A stretch of DNA of 64,000 nucleotides from Paraburkholderia ultramafica (GTDB lineage Bacteria; Pseudomonadota; Gammaproteobacteria; Burkholderiales; Burkholderiaceae): assembly GCF_902859915.1 (NCBI RefSeq), contig NZ_CADIKK010000002.1:186001-250000 (forward strand). The letters are read 5' to 3'. Position 1 is the stretch's first letter, and every line of letters begins with the position of its first letter. A program made the translations under genes and the position numbers. The notes under the pieces are model-generated. The model saw only the letters and a list, made by a program, of their open reading frames with translations. It was not told where the DNA came from and made no database searches. This document shows, piece by piece, positions 17,918 to 26,569 of this stretch.

Positions 17918-18340
17918 ATGACCCGTCCTCTCTCTTACGACGAATGCAATTGCTTCGCGCTGCGCCAGGCGGCGCGGCACGTCACGCAAATCTACGAGCG
18001 CCATCTCGGCGCGGTGGGGCTGACGGCTGCGCAATTCACGATTGTCGCCAAGCTGGCCCGCACGCCGAACCTGCCGATGGCGGACCTCGCGGACGCGATG
18101 GTGATGGAGCGCACCACGCTGGTCCGCGCGATGAAACCTTTGCAGCGCGACGGCCTGGTGGTTGCCGAATCGGCGGAGCACGACAGCCGCACGTTTCTGT
18201 TCAGCCTGACGGAGAAGGGCGAAACGACTTTCGATCAGGCCGCCATTGCATGGCGCGCCGCGCAGGACGAGTTTGAAAAGAAGTTCGGCCAGGCGCGCGC
18301 CAAAACGCTGCGTGCCGAATTATTCAGCATCACCGGCTAG
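17918..18340 (+). CDS. MarR-family regulator 1
   Basis: A 140-residue winged-helix protein from ATG 17918. It contains 'LRQAARHVTQIYERHLGAVG' (dimer helix), 'LTAAQFTIVAKLARTP' and the recognition helix 'MVMERTTLVRAMKPLQRDGL'. A wing with 'SAEHDSRTFLFSLTEKGE' and a C-terminal dimer helix follow. Another MarR gene of the same subtype follows at 18422, then emrA/emrB/nodT on the same strand. Each of the three transcription units is preceded by a GTGC-N4-GCAC dyad. Autorepression together with control of the pump is the natural reading. Confidence 0.9.
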   Translation: MTRPLSYDECNCFALRQAARHVTQIYERHLGAVGLTAAQFTIVAKLARTPNLPMADLADAMVMERTTLVRAMKPLQRDGLVVAESAEHDSRTFLFSLTEKGETTFDQAAIAWRAAQDEFEKKFGQARAKTLRAELFSITG

Positions 18341-18387
18341 TTAGGGCGCATGCACTCGTTTCGGCGAGTGTCGGTACGCCTACTTGT

Positions 18388-18399
18388 GTGCATATGCAC
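18388..18399. promoter_or_regulatory. Operator-like dyad, copy 2 (GTGCATATGCAC)
   Basis: A perfect 12-bp palindrome 23 bases before the second MarR start and just upstream of its ribosome site. It shares the GTGC arms and spacing of copies 1 and 3. Confidence 0.7.
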
Positions 18400-18421
18400 T
18401 TGTTAATGAGGAAGCGCAGCG

Positions 18422-18844
18422 ATGGAAGTGCTATTAGACGACGACTGCTTTGCGATCCGCCAGGCCGCACGTTATGTGTCGCAGATTTACGACCGGCATC
18501 TGGCGAATGTCGGCCTGACCATTACGCAGTTTTCGCTGCTGGGTCGGCTCAAACGCACCGGCCCGATGACGATGAAGCAAATGGCCGAAGCGATGCGCAT
18601 GGAGCGCACCACGCTGGTCCGCACGATTCAGCCGTTGCGCCGCAATGGCCTCGTGTCGAGCGAGGCGCTCGGTGCGGATGTGCGGGCGTTGTCGATTGCG
18701 CTGACGGCCGCCGGTGAAGGACGGTTGCAGGCCGGGCGCGAGCACTGGTATGCGGCGCAAGCCGAGTTCGAGCACCGCTTCGGCGAGCGGCGCGCGGCCG
18801 CGCTGCGCGGCGAACTGTTTGCCATCACGCAGGACTCAATTTGA
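18422..18844 (+). CDS. MarR-family regulator 2
   Basis: A 140-residue paralogue of the preceding gene with a GAGGAAG ribosome site. The helices align directly: 'IRQAARYVSQIYDRHLANVG', 'MTMKQMAEAMRMERTTLVRT', then a wing. Much of the shared core ('MERTTLVR') is identical, so tandem duplication is likely. It has its own dyad upstream. Its stop lies 83 bases before emrA. The two repressors could form homo- or heterodimers on the common dyad; that is inference. Confidence 0.9.
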   Translation: MEVLLDDDCFAIRQAARYVSQIYDRHLANVGLTITQFSLLGRLKRTGPMTMKQMAEAMRMERTTLVRTIQPLRRNGLVSSEALGADVRALSIALTAAGEGRLQAGREHWYAAQAEFEHRFGERRAAALRGELFAITQDSI

Positions 18845-18903
18845 GGGCCGCCTGTGGCGGTAGCGGAGACCGGCGCCATGCGCCGTTTTTTTCAACGTAA
18901 CGA

Positions 18904-18915
18904 GTGCATACGCAC
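18904..18915. promoter_or_regulatory. Operator-like dyad, copy 3 (GTGCATACGCAC)
   Basis: Located 12 bases before the emrA start, in the position where a bound repressor would block transcription or early elongation. It is the reverse complement of copy 1. Confidence 0.7.
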
Positions 18916-18926
18916 ATATCGACATC

Positions 18927-20027
18927 ATGTCCACTACACCTTCGACTGTCGCCCCGCCGAGTGCGGCGCATATTGCCAAGCCGGCAAAGCGCATTCCGTG
19001 GATGCTGCTCGCGATCATCTCGGTCCTCGTTGCGCTGGCGCTTGCCGCGTCGTACTGGTTCTTCGTCGGCCGCTTCGTCGAAACGACCGACGATGCGTAC
19101 GTGGGCGGTGACGTCACGGTGATGGCGCCGAAGGTGAACGGCTTTGTCACCGACGTGCTCGTGCATGACAACCAGTTCGTCCATGCCAACCAGGTGCTGA
19201 TCCGCCTCGACGCGCGCGATTACGACGCCCGTCTTGCACAGGCCAGCGCGGAAGTGCAGCGCGCGCAAGCCGCCGTCACCGAGTTGCAGGCGAAGAAATC
19301 GTTGCAGCTCGCGACCATCAACCAGCAGGCCGCCGAGGTCCGGGCCTCCGGCGCCGAGCTGACGCGCAGCGCCGCCGATCAGACGCGCTATCGGGAACTG
19401 GTGAAGGACGACGCGGTATCGAACCAGGTGGTCGAACGGGCCGATGCCGATCTGACCAAGGCGCATGCCGCGGTCGATCGCAGCAGAGCGGCGCTGGTCG
19501 CGGCGCAACGGCAGATCGCCGTGCTCGACGCGCAGATCGGCGACGCCGAGGCGCGCATCGCCACCGCGCAGGCGGCACAGCGCGTCGCGGCATTGAACGT
19601 GGAGTACACGACGATTCGTTCGCCGATCGACGGCTATATCGGCAATCGCACCGCGCGAGTGGGGCTGCTGGCCAACACCGGCGTGTCGCTGCTGACGGTA
19701 GTGCCGTCGAGCGGACTGTGGATCGACGCGAACTTCAAGGAAGACCAGTTGAAGAAGATGCAGGTCGGCGACAGCGTCGACGTCGATCTCGACGCGTCGA
19801 GCAGGCGGCTTCACGGCGTGGTGGAGAGCCTTGCGCCGGCCACCGGCGCGACCTTCAGCGTGCTGCCCGCCGAAAATGCCACCGGCAACTTCACGAAGAT
19901 CGTGCAGCGCGTGCCGGTGCGCGTGCGGCTCGACGTGCCGAAGGAGATGCAGGGCGTGCTGCGGCCCGGCCTCTCGGCCAACGTGAAAGTGCATGTCGAT
20001 GCCGGCAGCGCGCCGGTGCGCGGATAA
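18927..20027 (+). CDS. emrA: EmrA-type membrane fusion protein (HlyD family)
   Basis: A 366-residue periplasmic adaptor. One N-terminal membrane span ('WMLLAIISVLVALALAASYW') is followed by the family signature 'VETTDDAYVGGDVTVMAPKV', a lipoyl half. A long coiled coil of about residues 95-225 ('ASAEVQRAQAAVTELQAKKS') comes next, then the second lipoyl half ('TTIRSPIDGYIGNRTARVG') and a beta-barrel. It links an inner-membrane DHA2 transporter to an outer-membrane channel, both encoded immediately downstream. Candidate repressors are the two MarR proteins. Confidence 0.92.
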   Translation: MSTTPSTVAPPSAAHIAKPAKRIPWMLLAIISVLVALALAASYWFFVGRFVETTDDAYVGGDVTVMAPKVNGFVTDVLVHDNQFVHANQVLIRLDARDYDARLAQASAEVQRAQAAVTELQAKKSLQLATINQQAAEVRASGAELTRSAADQTRYRELVKDDAVSNQVVERADADLTKAHAAVDRSRAALVAAQRQIAVLDAQIGDAEARIATAQAAQRVAALNVEYTTIRSPIDGYIGNRTARVGLLANTGVSLLTVVPSSGLWIDANFKEDQLKKMQVGDSVDVDLDASSRRLHGVVESLAPATGATFSVLPAENATGNFTKIVQRVPVRVRLDVPKEMQGVLRPGLSANVKVHVDAGSAPVRG

Positions 20028-20034
20028 GCCGATC

Positions 20035-21606
20035 ATGACTCAAGTTCTCGACAATCCCGCCGACCAGCCGACCCGCACCAAGGTCTTCGCGTTCGCGCTG
20101 ATGTGCGTCGGCTTCTTCATGGCGACGCTCGATATCCAGATCGTGGCGTCTTCGCTCAGAGACATTGGCGGCGGCTTGTCCGCGAGCCAGGACGAACTCT
20201 CGTGGGTGCAGACCTCGTATCTGATCGCTGAAATCATCGTGATCCCGATGTCCGGCTGGCTCACCCGTGTGTTCTCGACCCGCTGGCTTTTCACGTTCTC
20301 CGCGTTCGGCTTCACGGTCACCAGCATGCTGTGCGGCCTCGCGTGGGACATCAACTCGATGATCCTGTTCCGCGGTCTGCAAGGCGCGGCCGGCGCCGCG
20401 ATGATACCGACGGTCTTCACCACCGCGTTCGTGCTGTTCCCCGGCAAGCAGCGCCTGATCGCGTCCACCACGATCGGCGCACTGGCGTCGCTCGCGCCGA
20501 CCATCGGTCCGGTGATCGGCGGCTGGATCACATCGCAATGGTCGTGGCACTGGCTGTTCTATCTGAACCTGGTGCCGGGCATCGCCGTCACGCTGATGGT
20601 GCCGAAGTACGTTCACATCGACAAGGTCGATCTCTCGCTGCTGAAAAAAGGCGACTACCTCGGCATTCTGCTGATGTCCGGCTTTCTCGGCTGCCTTGAA
20701 TACGTGCTCGAAGAAGGCCCGCGCAAGAACTGGTTCGGCGACGACGTGATCGTTCTGTGCGCGTGGGTGGCGGCGATCTGCGGCTTTCTTTTCCTCGTGC
20801 ACGCGTTCACCGCCAAGGAACCGATCGTCGATTTGCGTGCGCTCGCGGTGCGCAACTTCGGTATCGGCAGTTTGCTGTCATTCATCACGGGGATCGGGAT
20901 TTTCTGCACGGTGTTTCTGACGCCGGTGTTTTTATCGCGCGTACGTGGCTTCGAGTCGTTGCAGATCGGCCTCGCGTTGCTGTCGGTCGGCTGCTTTCAA
21001 TTGCTCGCGTTGGCCGCGTATTCGACGCTGGCGCGCTTTGTCGATATGCGCTTGCTGATGGTGTTCGGGCTCGCGCTGTTCGGCATCGGCTGCTATCTGT
21101 ACGTGCCGCTGACAAGCCAATGGGGCTGGCAGCAGTTGCTGATCCCGCAGGCGTTGCGCGGCATCGGTCAGCAGTTCTGTATCCCGCCTATCGTCACGAT
21201 GGCGCTGGGGACGTTGCCGCCGTCGAGGCTTCGATCCGCGAGCGGTCTCTTCAACCTGATGCGCAACCTCGGCGGCGCGATCGGCATCGCGGTGAGCAGC
21301 ACGATGCTCAACGACCGTTTGAACCTGCACTACGAGCGGCTCGACGAGCACCTGAACGCGGGCCGGCCAGTGGTCGAATCGATCTTGCAGAGGCAGGCCG
21401 CGTATTTTGCGGCCATCGGCGGAGATGTGCTGAACGCGGCCAACGCGGGGCTCGACCAGTTGCACGCGTTGCTGATGCGCGAAGCGCTGGTGCTCACTTT
21501 CTCCGACACGTTTCTCGCGGTGTCGCTCTGTTTCGTGGTTGGTTTGCTCAGCGTGCTGTTCTCGCGCCCGTTCGGCAATACCGCACCGCCGCCCGACGCT
21601 CATTGA
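20035..21606 (+). CDS. emrB: EmrB-type MFS drug exporter (DHA2, 14 TM)
   Basis: A 523-residue inner-membrane proton-driven exporter. The start is ATG 20035, eight bases after the emrA stop. It has 'FMATLDIQIVASSLRDIGGG' (the DHA2 motif D1, with the usual 'LDxTIVNVALP' diverged to LDIQIVASS) and 'LSWVQTSYLIAEIIVIPMSG'. 'TRVFSTRWLF' and 'GASTIGALASLAPTIGPVIG'-like motif C (here 'IGALASLAPTIGPVIGGWIT') follow. The length and spacing fit 14 helices. Typical substrates are hydrophobic or aromatic toxins such as fatty acids, uncouplers and phenolics. Same operon as emrA and the channel gene. Confidence 0.92.
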   Translation: MTQVLDNPADQPTRTKVFAFALMCVGFFMATLDIQIVASSLRDIGGGLSASQDELSWVQTSYLIAEIIVIPMSGWLTRVFSTRWLFTFSAFGFTVTSMLCGLAWDINSMILFRGLQGAAGAAMIPTVFTTAFVLFPGKQRLIASTTIGALASLAPTIGPVIGGWITSQWSWHWLFYLNLVPGIAVTLMVPKYVHIDKVDLSLLKKGDYLGILLMSGFLGCLEYVLEEGPRKNWFGDDVIVLCAWVAAICGFLFLVHAFTAKEPIVDLRALAVRNFGIGSLLSFITGIGIFCTVFLTPVFLSRVRGFESLQIGLALLSVGCFQLLALAAYSTLARFVDMRLLMVFGLALFGIGCYLYVPLTSQWGWQQLLIPQALRGIGQQFCIPPIVTMALGTLPPSRLRSASGLFNLMRNLGGAIGIAVSSTMLNDRLNLHYERLDEHLNAGRPVVESILQRQAAYFAAIGGDVLNAANAGLDQLHALLMREALVLTFSDTFLAVSLCFVVGLLSVLFSRPFGNTAPPPDAH

Positions 21607-21616
21607 GGAAATCAAC

Positions 21617-23050
21617 ATGAAGCCGATCGTAATCAAAGTACTGGCGAGTGCCGCCTTGCTGACGCTCGCGGCGTGCGCGGTGCAGCCGGCCACGCACGCG
21701 GATCTGCCGCAGACGGTCAAGACCGTCGCGCCGGCCGCGTGGAGTGTCGACGCGCCGCAAGACAGTGTCAGCGCCGACACGTGGTGGGCGCAATTCGGCG
21801 ACCCTGTGATGCACCAACTGGTCGAGTCGGTGCTGACCGGCAATCTCGACGTGCAGGCCGCGGTGGAGCGCGTCAAGCAGGCGCAGGATCTGGTGATTCA
21901 AAATCGCGCGGCCCTGTTGCCGGAGTTGAACGCCAACGCGACCGCTTCGACCACGCGGCAGAACACGCCGCCGCCGCTCGGCTATGTACGGCAGGCGGGG
22001 TTCGGCCTGTCGGCGAGCTGGACGCCCGACGTGTTCGGCGGCGAACGTCTCGCGGTGCTGGCCGCGCAGGCGCAGGTGTCGGGGCGCGAGGCGGCGTTGA
22101 ATCAGGTGCGGCTCGCGCTTGCCGCGAACACGGCGGCGGCGTATATCGATCTGCGCTGGGCGCAAGCGCAATTGCAGATTCTCAGCGACAACGAGCAGAT
22201 CCGCGCTCGTGCGCTGAGACTCACGCAGGAGCGTCTGCACTACGGACTGTCGACGCAACTCGATGTCGCGCGCGCACAGAATCAGCTCGAGGATTTGCAG
22301 TCGCAGATTCCGCGCATGCAGTCCACCGTGCAGCATCAACTGAGTCTGATCGCGGTATATTCGGGGCGCACGCCGGAGAGCGTCGACAGTTTGCTGCTCG
22401 CCGATGCCCGCGAGATTCCGGTGCCGGCGCAAAGCGCACCGCAGGTGTTGCCGTCCGACGCGCTATTGCAACGGCCCGACGTGCGCACTGCGTATGCAAC
22501 GGTCGAACAGCGCGCGGCCGAAGTGGGGGTGTCGAAAGCACAGCGCTATCCGCAGTTCAGGATCAATCTCGCCGACGGACTGCTCGCTTCGTCGTACCTC
22601 GGCTTGCCGACGCTCACCGACAACCTCTTTAGCGCGGCGTTGAATGCGACGAGCCCGATCTTCAACGCGGGCCGTATCACCGCGAATATCGACGCGAGCG
22701 AGAGCCGCATGCGTGAATCGCAACTCGGCTTGCAACAGACCATGCTGCAAGCGCTGAAGGAAATCGAGGACAACCGCAGCGATCTGGTGAGCGGCGCGGT
22801 ACAGGTGCAAAGGCTTGGCGGCGCGCTTGATGCGTCGAACCATGCGCTGCGTCTGTCGACCGAGCTGTACAAGGGAGGGGCGTCGAGCTTCCTCGATGTG
22901 CTCACCGCGCAGGAGGTGTATCTGCGTGACTCGGAATCGCTGAACCAGGCCAAACGCGAGCATGCGCTCGCGGCGGTCGCGTTGTACCGGTCGCTTGGCG
23001 GCGGCTGGGATGTGGGTGAAACGGTGGCGGCTGTGTCGGCGCAACGCTGA
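21617..23050 (+). CDS. NodT/OprM-family outer-membrane efflux lipoprotein
   Basis: A 477-residue TolC-like channel. Start ATG 21617 with GAGGAA upstream. The signal peptide ends in LTLAAC, giving Cys20 as the lipid-anchored residue. Two OEP repeats are visible, each with long periplasmic helices: 'LVESVLTGNLDVQAAVERVK' in the first, and 'LQQTMLQALKEIEDNRSDLV' with 'GGASSFLDVLTAQEVYLRDS' in the second. It completes the tripartite pump with EmrA and EmrB, 10 bases after emrB. Confidence 0.92.
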   Translation: MKPIVIKVLASAALLTLAACAVQPATHADLPQTVKTVAPAAWSVDAPQDSVSADTWWAQFGDPVMHQLVESVLTGNLDVQAAVERVKQAQDLVIQNRAALLPELNANATASTTRQNTPPPLGYVRQAGFGLSASWTPDVFGGERLAVLAAQAQVSGREAALNQVRLALAANTAAAYIDLRWAQAQLQILSDNEQIRARALRLTQERLHYGLSTQLDVARAQNQLEDLQSQIPRMQSTVQHQLSLIAVYSGRTPESVDSLLLADAREIPVPAQSAPQVLPSDALLQRPDVRTAYATVEQRAAEVGVSKAQRYPQFRINLADGLLASSYLGLPTLTDNLFSAALNATSPIFNAGRITANIDASESRMRESQLGLQQTMLQALKEIEDNRSDLVSGAVQVQRLGGALDASNHALRLSTELYKGGASSFLDVLTAQEVYLRDSESLNQAKREHALAAVALYRSLGGGWDVGETVAAVSAQR

Positions 23051-23529
23051 CGCGCGCAACGCGGCGCACAGCACGCGCCATGCAGCGGCCGCCCGCCGGC
23101 CGCGCCCGTCTACCCGTACTTGTCCTGGGGAGGCGAGGACAGCCAACAATTCGCGGCCGATGGCCGCCGTCGGGCCTTGACCGCTCGCGTTGCGGCCCGT
23201 CCGCGCGCAATTGTTTGCGATTCGCGAATGACCTATTCGGCGGTTGACCCGTACCCGCCGCACCGCACTTACGAATATCTTTGCCCCGTCGATGCCCGAT
23301 GTCGATGCCGCCCTGGTGCAATGCAGGCATAAGCCAGGCGCGATCGGGTGCAGCGGGCAGGTACGCCGCGGACGTCGACGAAGCCGCGCATTCAAGCTCG
23401 CGGATCAACGCATGTTTTGAATCCAGCGACCCCGACGGCGCGGCCAGCGCCAACAAATGTCGCGCGTTTGCACCGGAGGCCCGATCGGCGTTGTCCTCCG
23501 CGTGCGACGACCGGCCTATGGAGACACAG
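23051..23529. other. Intergenic region upstream of the MFS transporter
   Basis: A 479-base gap. A frame upstream of and continuous with the MFS gene is open from 23281, but its composition is not protein-like and the MFS fold begins only at the chosen start. I see no other gene, no T-run terminator and no strong dyad. The promoter is probably in the AT-richer part at 23210-23280. Confidence 0.45.
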
Positions 23530-24786
23530 ATGAAAGCGAACGAGTGGGACGTAGCCTATGAGTGGAAAGCCGTGGTGCTGCTGGCTCTCGGCTTCGGGCT
23601 GGTGGGGCTCGACCGGTGGCTGATCGCGCCGCTCTTCCCGTCGATCATGAAAGACCTGCACCTTGACGCGCAGGACGTCGGCAACTGCATCGGCATCCTC
23701 GGGCTTTCATGGGGGATTTTCGCGGCGCTGATGGGCGGCATCTCCGATAAGATCGGACGCCGCAAAGTACTGATCCCGGCAATCGTCGTCTTTTCGCTGC
23801 TGTCCGGCTTTTCCGGGATGGCCGGCGGCCTCGCGAGTCTGCTCGCCGTGCGCGCGCTGATGGGTATCGCCGAAGGCTCCTTCTGCCCGACGAGCTTCGC
23901 TGCCACCGCGGACGCGTCGCATCCGAAGCGCCGCGGCTTCAACCTCGGACTCCAGCAAAGCGGCTTCGCGCTGTTCGGTCTCGCGCTCTCGCCGATCGTC
24001 GCAACGCAACTGCTCGGTGTGATGACGTGGCGCTGGGTGTTCGCGCTGGTGTCGATCCCCGGGCTAATTCTGGGCCTGCTGATGTACCGCGTGATTCGCG
24101 AGCCGCAAGCCGGGCCGAAGCGCGTCTCGACGCGCTCCGAACGCGGCAACTGGCGCGACGTGCTGAAAAGCCGCAACATCCGCGTCGCGATGGCAGCGCT
24201 GTTTTGCGCGATGACCGGCGTGTTCGTGCTGGGCGCCATGCTGCCGTTGTATCTCACCGAATATCTGGCGCTCGACACGCAGCGCATGGGCGTCGTGGTG
24301 TCGGCGATCGGCTTCGGCGGTTTCGTCGGCCAGTTCGGCTTGCCGGGCCTCTCCGATCTGGTCGGCCGTCGCGTTGCGGGCATCGTCGGCTTCGCGGGCA
24401 CCGCGGTCATGCTGTACCTGTTCCGCGGACTCGGGGCTCAGCCTGTCGAACTGTTCGCAGTGCTGTTCGTCGCATCGTTCTTCACCCTCGGGCTCGTGTC
24501 GCTGCTTTCCGGACCGGTGGCGACGGAAGCGGCGCCGGCCGGCATGATTTCGACGTCGATCGGCGTCGTCGTGGGGGCGGGCGAGATCTTTGGCGGTGGC
24601 GTAGCGCCGGCGCTGGCCGGCTTCGTCGCGACGCACTTCGGGATCCAGAATATCCTCTGGCTGCCGATTTGCGCCGTCGTGCTCGGCATCGGCGTGTGCC
24701 TGCTGCTCGAAGAAACCGCGCCGGCCAGTCTGCGTCGGCGCAGCCGCCTCGCAATCGACTTGCCGGCGAGCGAGCAGCCTGAATGA
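23530..24786 (+). CDS. MFS transporter, probable aromatic-compound or organic-anion permease
   Basis: About 418 residues with 12 predicted spans. ATG 23530 is chosen because GGAG stands 6 bases before it; ATG 23518 is also possible. Early residues 'EWKAVVLLALGFGLVGLDRW' and 'LSWGIFAALMGGISDKIGRR' (the conserved loop 2-3 motif) mark it as MFS. 'MGIAEGSFCPTSFAATADAS' and 'KRRGFNLGLQQSGFALFG' are like the ACS and sugar-acid or aromatic-acid subgroups. It lies upstream of, and on the same strand as, the LysR and hydroquinone genes. Uptake of the catabolic substrate is a reasonable guess, not shown. Confidence 0.85.
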   Translation: MKANEWDVAYEWKAVVLLALGFGLVGLDRWLIAPLFPSIMKDLHLDAQDVGNCIGILGLSWGIFAALMGGISDKIGRRKVLIPAIVVFSLLSGFSGMAGGLASLLAVRALMGIAEGSFCPTSFAATADASHPKRRGFNLGLQQSGFALFGLALSPIVATQLLGVMTWRWVFALVSIPGLILGLLMYRVIREPQAGPKRVSTRSERGNWRDVLKSRNIRVAMAALFCAMTGVFVLGAMLPLYLTEYLALDTQRMGVVVSAIGFGGFVGQFGLPGLSDLVGRRVAGIVGFAGTAVMLYLFRGLGAQPVELFAVLFVASFFTLGLVSLLSGPVATEAAPAGMISTSIGVVVGAGEIFGGGVAPALAGFVATHFGIQNILWLPICAVVLGIGVCLLLEETAPASLRRRSRLAIDLPASEQPE

Positions 24787-24862
24787 AGCGGCGCGCTCCA
24801 TTGCCGCGACCCACACCGGCCCGTATACACTGGCAAGCCGGACTGGTGGAGAAGGGAGCAGC

Positions 24863-25792
24863 ATGGACCGTTTTCTGAGTATCGAAGCCTTCGTGCGGGT
24901 GGCGGAGACGAGCAGCTTCGCCGAGGCCGCGAGGCAGTTGGGCGTGACGAGTTCGGTCGTCACGACCCGCATCCAGCAGTTGGAGAAGTTCGTCAATGCG
25001 CCGCTCTTTCATCGCAGCACGCGGCACGTGCGTCTATCGGAAGTCGGCGAAGCGTTCTATCGCGAGTGCTCCGAAGTCGTGGGCCGCGTCAACGAGCTGA
25101 CCGACCAGATGCGCGAGTTGCGCGCCACGCCCACTGGCCGGCTGCGCATCCAGATGCTGCCGGGCTACGCGCTCGGGCACTTCGGCGCGCCGCTGGCGGA
25201 GTTCAACCGGCGCTATCCGGGCATCCAGCTCGACGTGATCGTCAACGACCGCGTGGTCGATCCGATCGAAGAGGGTTTCGATGTCGCGTTCCAGATCTTT
25301 CCACCTATCGCGGAGTCGCTGATCGAGCGGCGCCTCTTCGCGGTGCGGCGCCTGTTCTGCGCGACGCCCGCGTATATCGACGCGCATGGCGCGCCGCAGC
25401 ATCCACGCGAATTGCTGCAGCACACCACGGCGCTCTATTCCGGCTATCCATCGCGCAACCGCTGGGTGATGACGCGCGGCGACGAAGTCGTCGAGATGGA
25501 ACTGCCCGGCATGATCCGTTCGAACTCGGTGCATTTGCTGCGCGATTACGCGCTGACCGGCGGCGGCGTGGTGTGCCTCCCAACGCTGGTGGCGAGTGCG
25601 GCGCTGCTGGACGGCTCGCTCGTGCCGATCCTGACCGACTACACGCTGTCGCCGCTGAGCTTCGCGGCCGTTTATCCGGCCACCCAGCGGCAGGCCTTGA
25701 AGGTGAAAGCGCTGGTCGAGTTTCTGGCTGAATACCTGGGCCCGGAGCCCGCGTGGGACCGGCCGCTCATCGCGCGCGGCTGGGTGAGCTAG
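24863..25792 (+). CDS. LysR-family transcriptional regulator
   Basis: A 309-residue protein with an N-terminal winged HTH ('FVRVAETSSFAEAARQLGVT' and 'SSVVTTRIQQLEKFVNAPLF'). The linker helix and a periplasmic-binding-like effector domain follow ('GRLRIQMLPGYALGHFGAPL'). The ribosome site GGGAG is near. It lies directly before the hydroquinone operon, on the same strand, which is less common than divergent placement but frequent in catabolic clusters. It likely activates that operon with a pathway intermediate. A perfect 9-bp inverted repeat at 25821-25840, 29 bases after its stop, is a candidate binding site. Confidence 0.88.
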   Translation: MDRFLSIEAFVRVAETSSFAEAARQLGVTSSVVTTRIQQLEKFVNAPLFHRSTRHVRLSEVGEAFYRECSEVVGRVNELTDQMRELRATPTGRLRIQMLPGYALGHFGAPLAEFNRRYPGIQLDVIVNDRVVDPIEEGFDVAFQIFPPIAESLIERRLFAVRRLFCATPAYIDAHGAPQHPRELLQHTTALYSGYPSRNRWVMTRGDEVVEMELPGMIRSNSVHLLRDYALTGGGVVCLPTLVASAALLDGSLVPILTDYTLSPLSFAAVYPATQRQALKVKALVEFLAEYLGPEPAWDRPLIARGWVS

Positions 25793-25820
25793 GGCGGTGA
25801 TTATTTGGAAAGCCCGAATG

Positions 25821-25840
25821 CGGTAATCGCCCGATTACCG
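25821..25840. promoter_or_regulatory. Inverted repeat before the hydroquinone operon
   Basis: CGGTAATCG-CC-CGATTACCG, perfect 9-bp arms with no T-run after it. It lies between the LysR gene and the hairpin-array leader, which suits an operator for the LysR protein. It could instead be part of the LysR transcript 3' end. Confidence 0.5.
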
Positions 25841-25904
25841 GTTGTGGCCATCCCGTTGCGGACATAAAGTTAATCCAACGACACTTTCTACAACAGCAAC
25901 CATG

Positions 25905-26003
25905 TTGCATGGGACCAGAGTAAGCGCTAAAGCGCTAACTCTGGTCGACCGCAACGGATTGCATGGGACCAGAGTAAGCGCTAAAGCGCTAACTCTGGTC
26001 GAC
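25905..26003 (+). repeat. Tandem hairpin leader repeat, set 1 (two identical 45-base copies)
   Basis: Copies lie at 25905-25949 and 25959-26003, 54 bases apart. Each folds as GACCAGAGT / ACTCTGGTC (9 bp), an A-A mismatch, then AGCGC / GCGCT around the loop TAAA. Each begins with CATGGGA, so each contains ATG GGA CCA GAG TAA. The second copy is followed at once by CACAGGAGACA, the ribosome site of the next gene. Set 2 upstream of the following gene has the same core with a different but compensated outer stem. Confidence 0.9.
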
Positions 26004-26016
26004 ACAGGAGACAGCA

Positions 26017-26511
26017 ATGACTGAGTCGTCATTCCACACCGCCTTTGGCTCGCTCGACGGCTACCGCAAGGGCGAAATCGAAATCACCACCGGCGATGCC
26101 CGCCACTATGTGTTCTCCAACGTGTTCGAAGTCGCTTCCGCATCCGCGCCCTATGAAAAGGTCGTGGTCGGCAAGAACCTCGAATACGTGATCGAGGCGC
26201 TGCGCACCGAAGGGCAATCAGCGTGGTTCGCCTGCGCGCACGATGAGTTCGTGATCCTGATGGACGGCGAAGTCCGCATCGACTTCATCAAGCTCGACAC
26301 GCCGCCGCAGAGCGGTACAGGCACCGTCGACGTGGGCCAGCATCCCGCCGGCCGCGCGATGGGCCATGTCGTGCTGCGCCGCGGCCATCAGGCGCTGCTG
26401 CCGGCCGGCTGTGCGTACCGCTTCAGCGCGCAAAGAGCGGGCGTGGCGCTCGTGCAGACAACGCTCGGTGAACTCTCGGTGCAGAAGTGGGCCGACATCT
26501 GCCTGCACTGA
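26017..26511 (+). CDS. Hydroquinone 1,2-dioxygenase small subunit (HapC-like)
   Basis: A 164-residue cupin-like protein with AGGAGA before its ATG. The size, and the pairing with a roughly 339-residue partner gene next door, match the small subunit of the two-component Fe(II) hydroquinone dioxygenase known from the 4-hydroxyacetophenone (hap) and 4-nitrophenol pathways. The sequence carries 'EVASASAPYEKVVVGKNLEY' and a barrel-like region 'AHDEFVILMDGEVRIDF'. The C-terminal part reads 'VVLRRGHQALLPAGCAYRFS'. The enzyme opens hydroquinone to 4-hydroxymuconic semialdehyde. The order small subunit, large subunit, aldehyde dehydrogenase, maleylacetate reductase supports the call. Confidence 0.85.
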   Translation: MTESSFHTAFGSLDGYRKGEIEITTGDARHYVFSNVFEVASASAPYEKVVVGKNLEYVIEALRTEGQSAWFACAHDEFVILMDGEVRIDFIKLDTPPQSGTGTVDVGQHPAGRAMGHVVLRRGHQALLPAGCAYRFSAQRAGVALVQTTLGELSVQKWADICLH

Positions 26512-26569
26512 TGCGCGCCGCAAACACGCACACGACCCGATCATCCGCTTAACCACAGCAACCATCTTT

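Noticed and set aside
25842..26024. A 60-codon frame running through the set 1 hairpin repeats
   Set aside because: It is open only because the 54-base period is a multiple of three. Set 2 has a 52-base period that breaks any such protein repeat, and there is no ribosome site.
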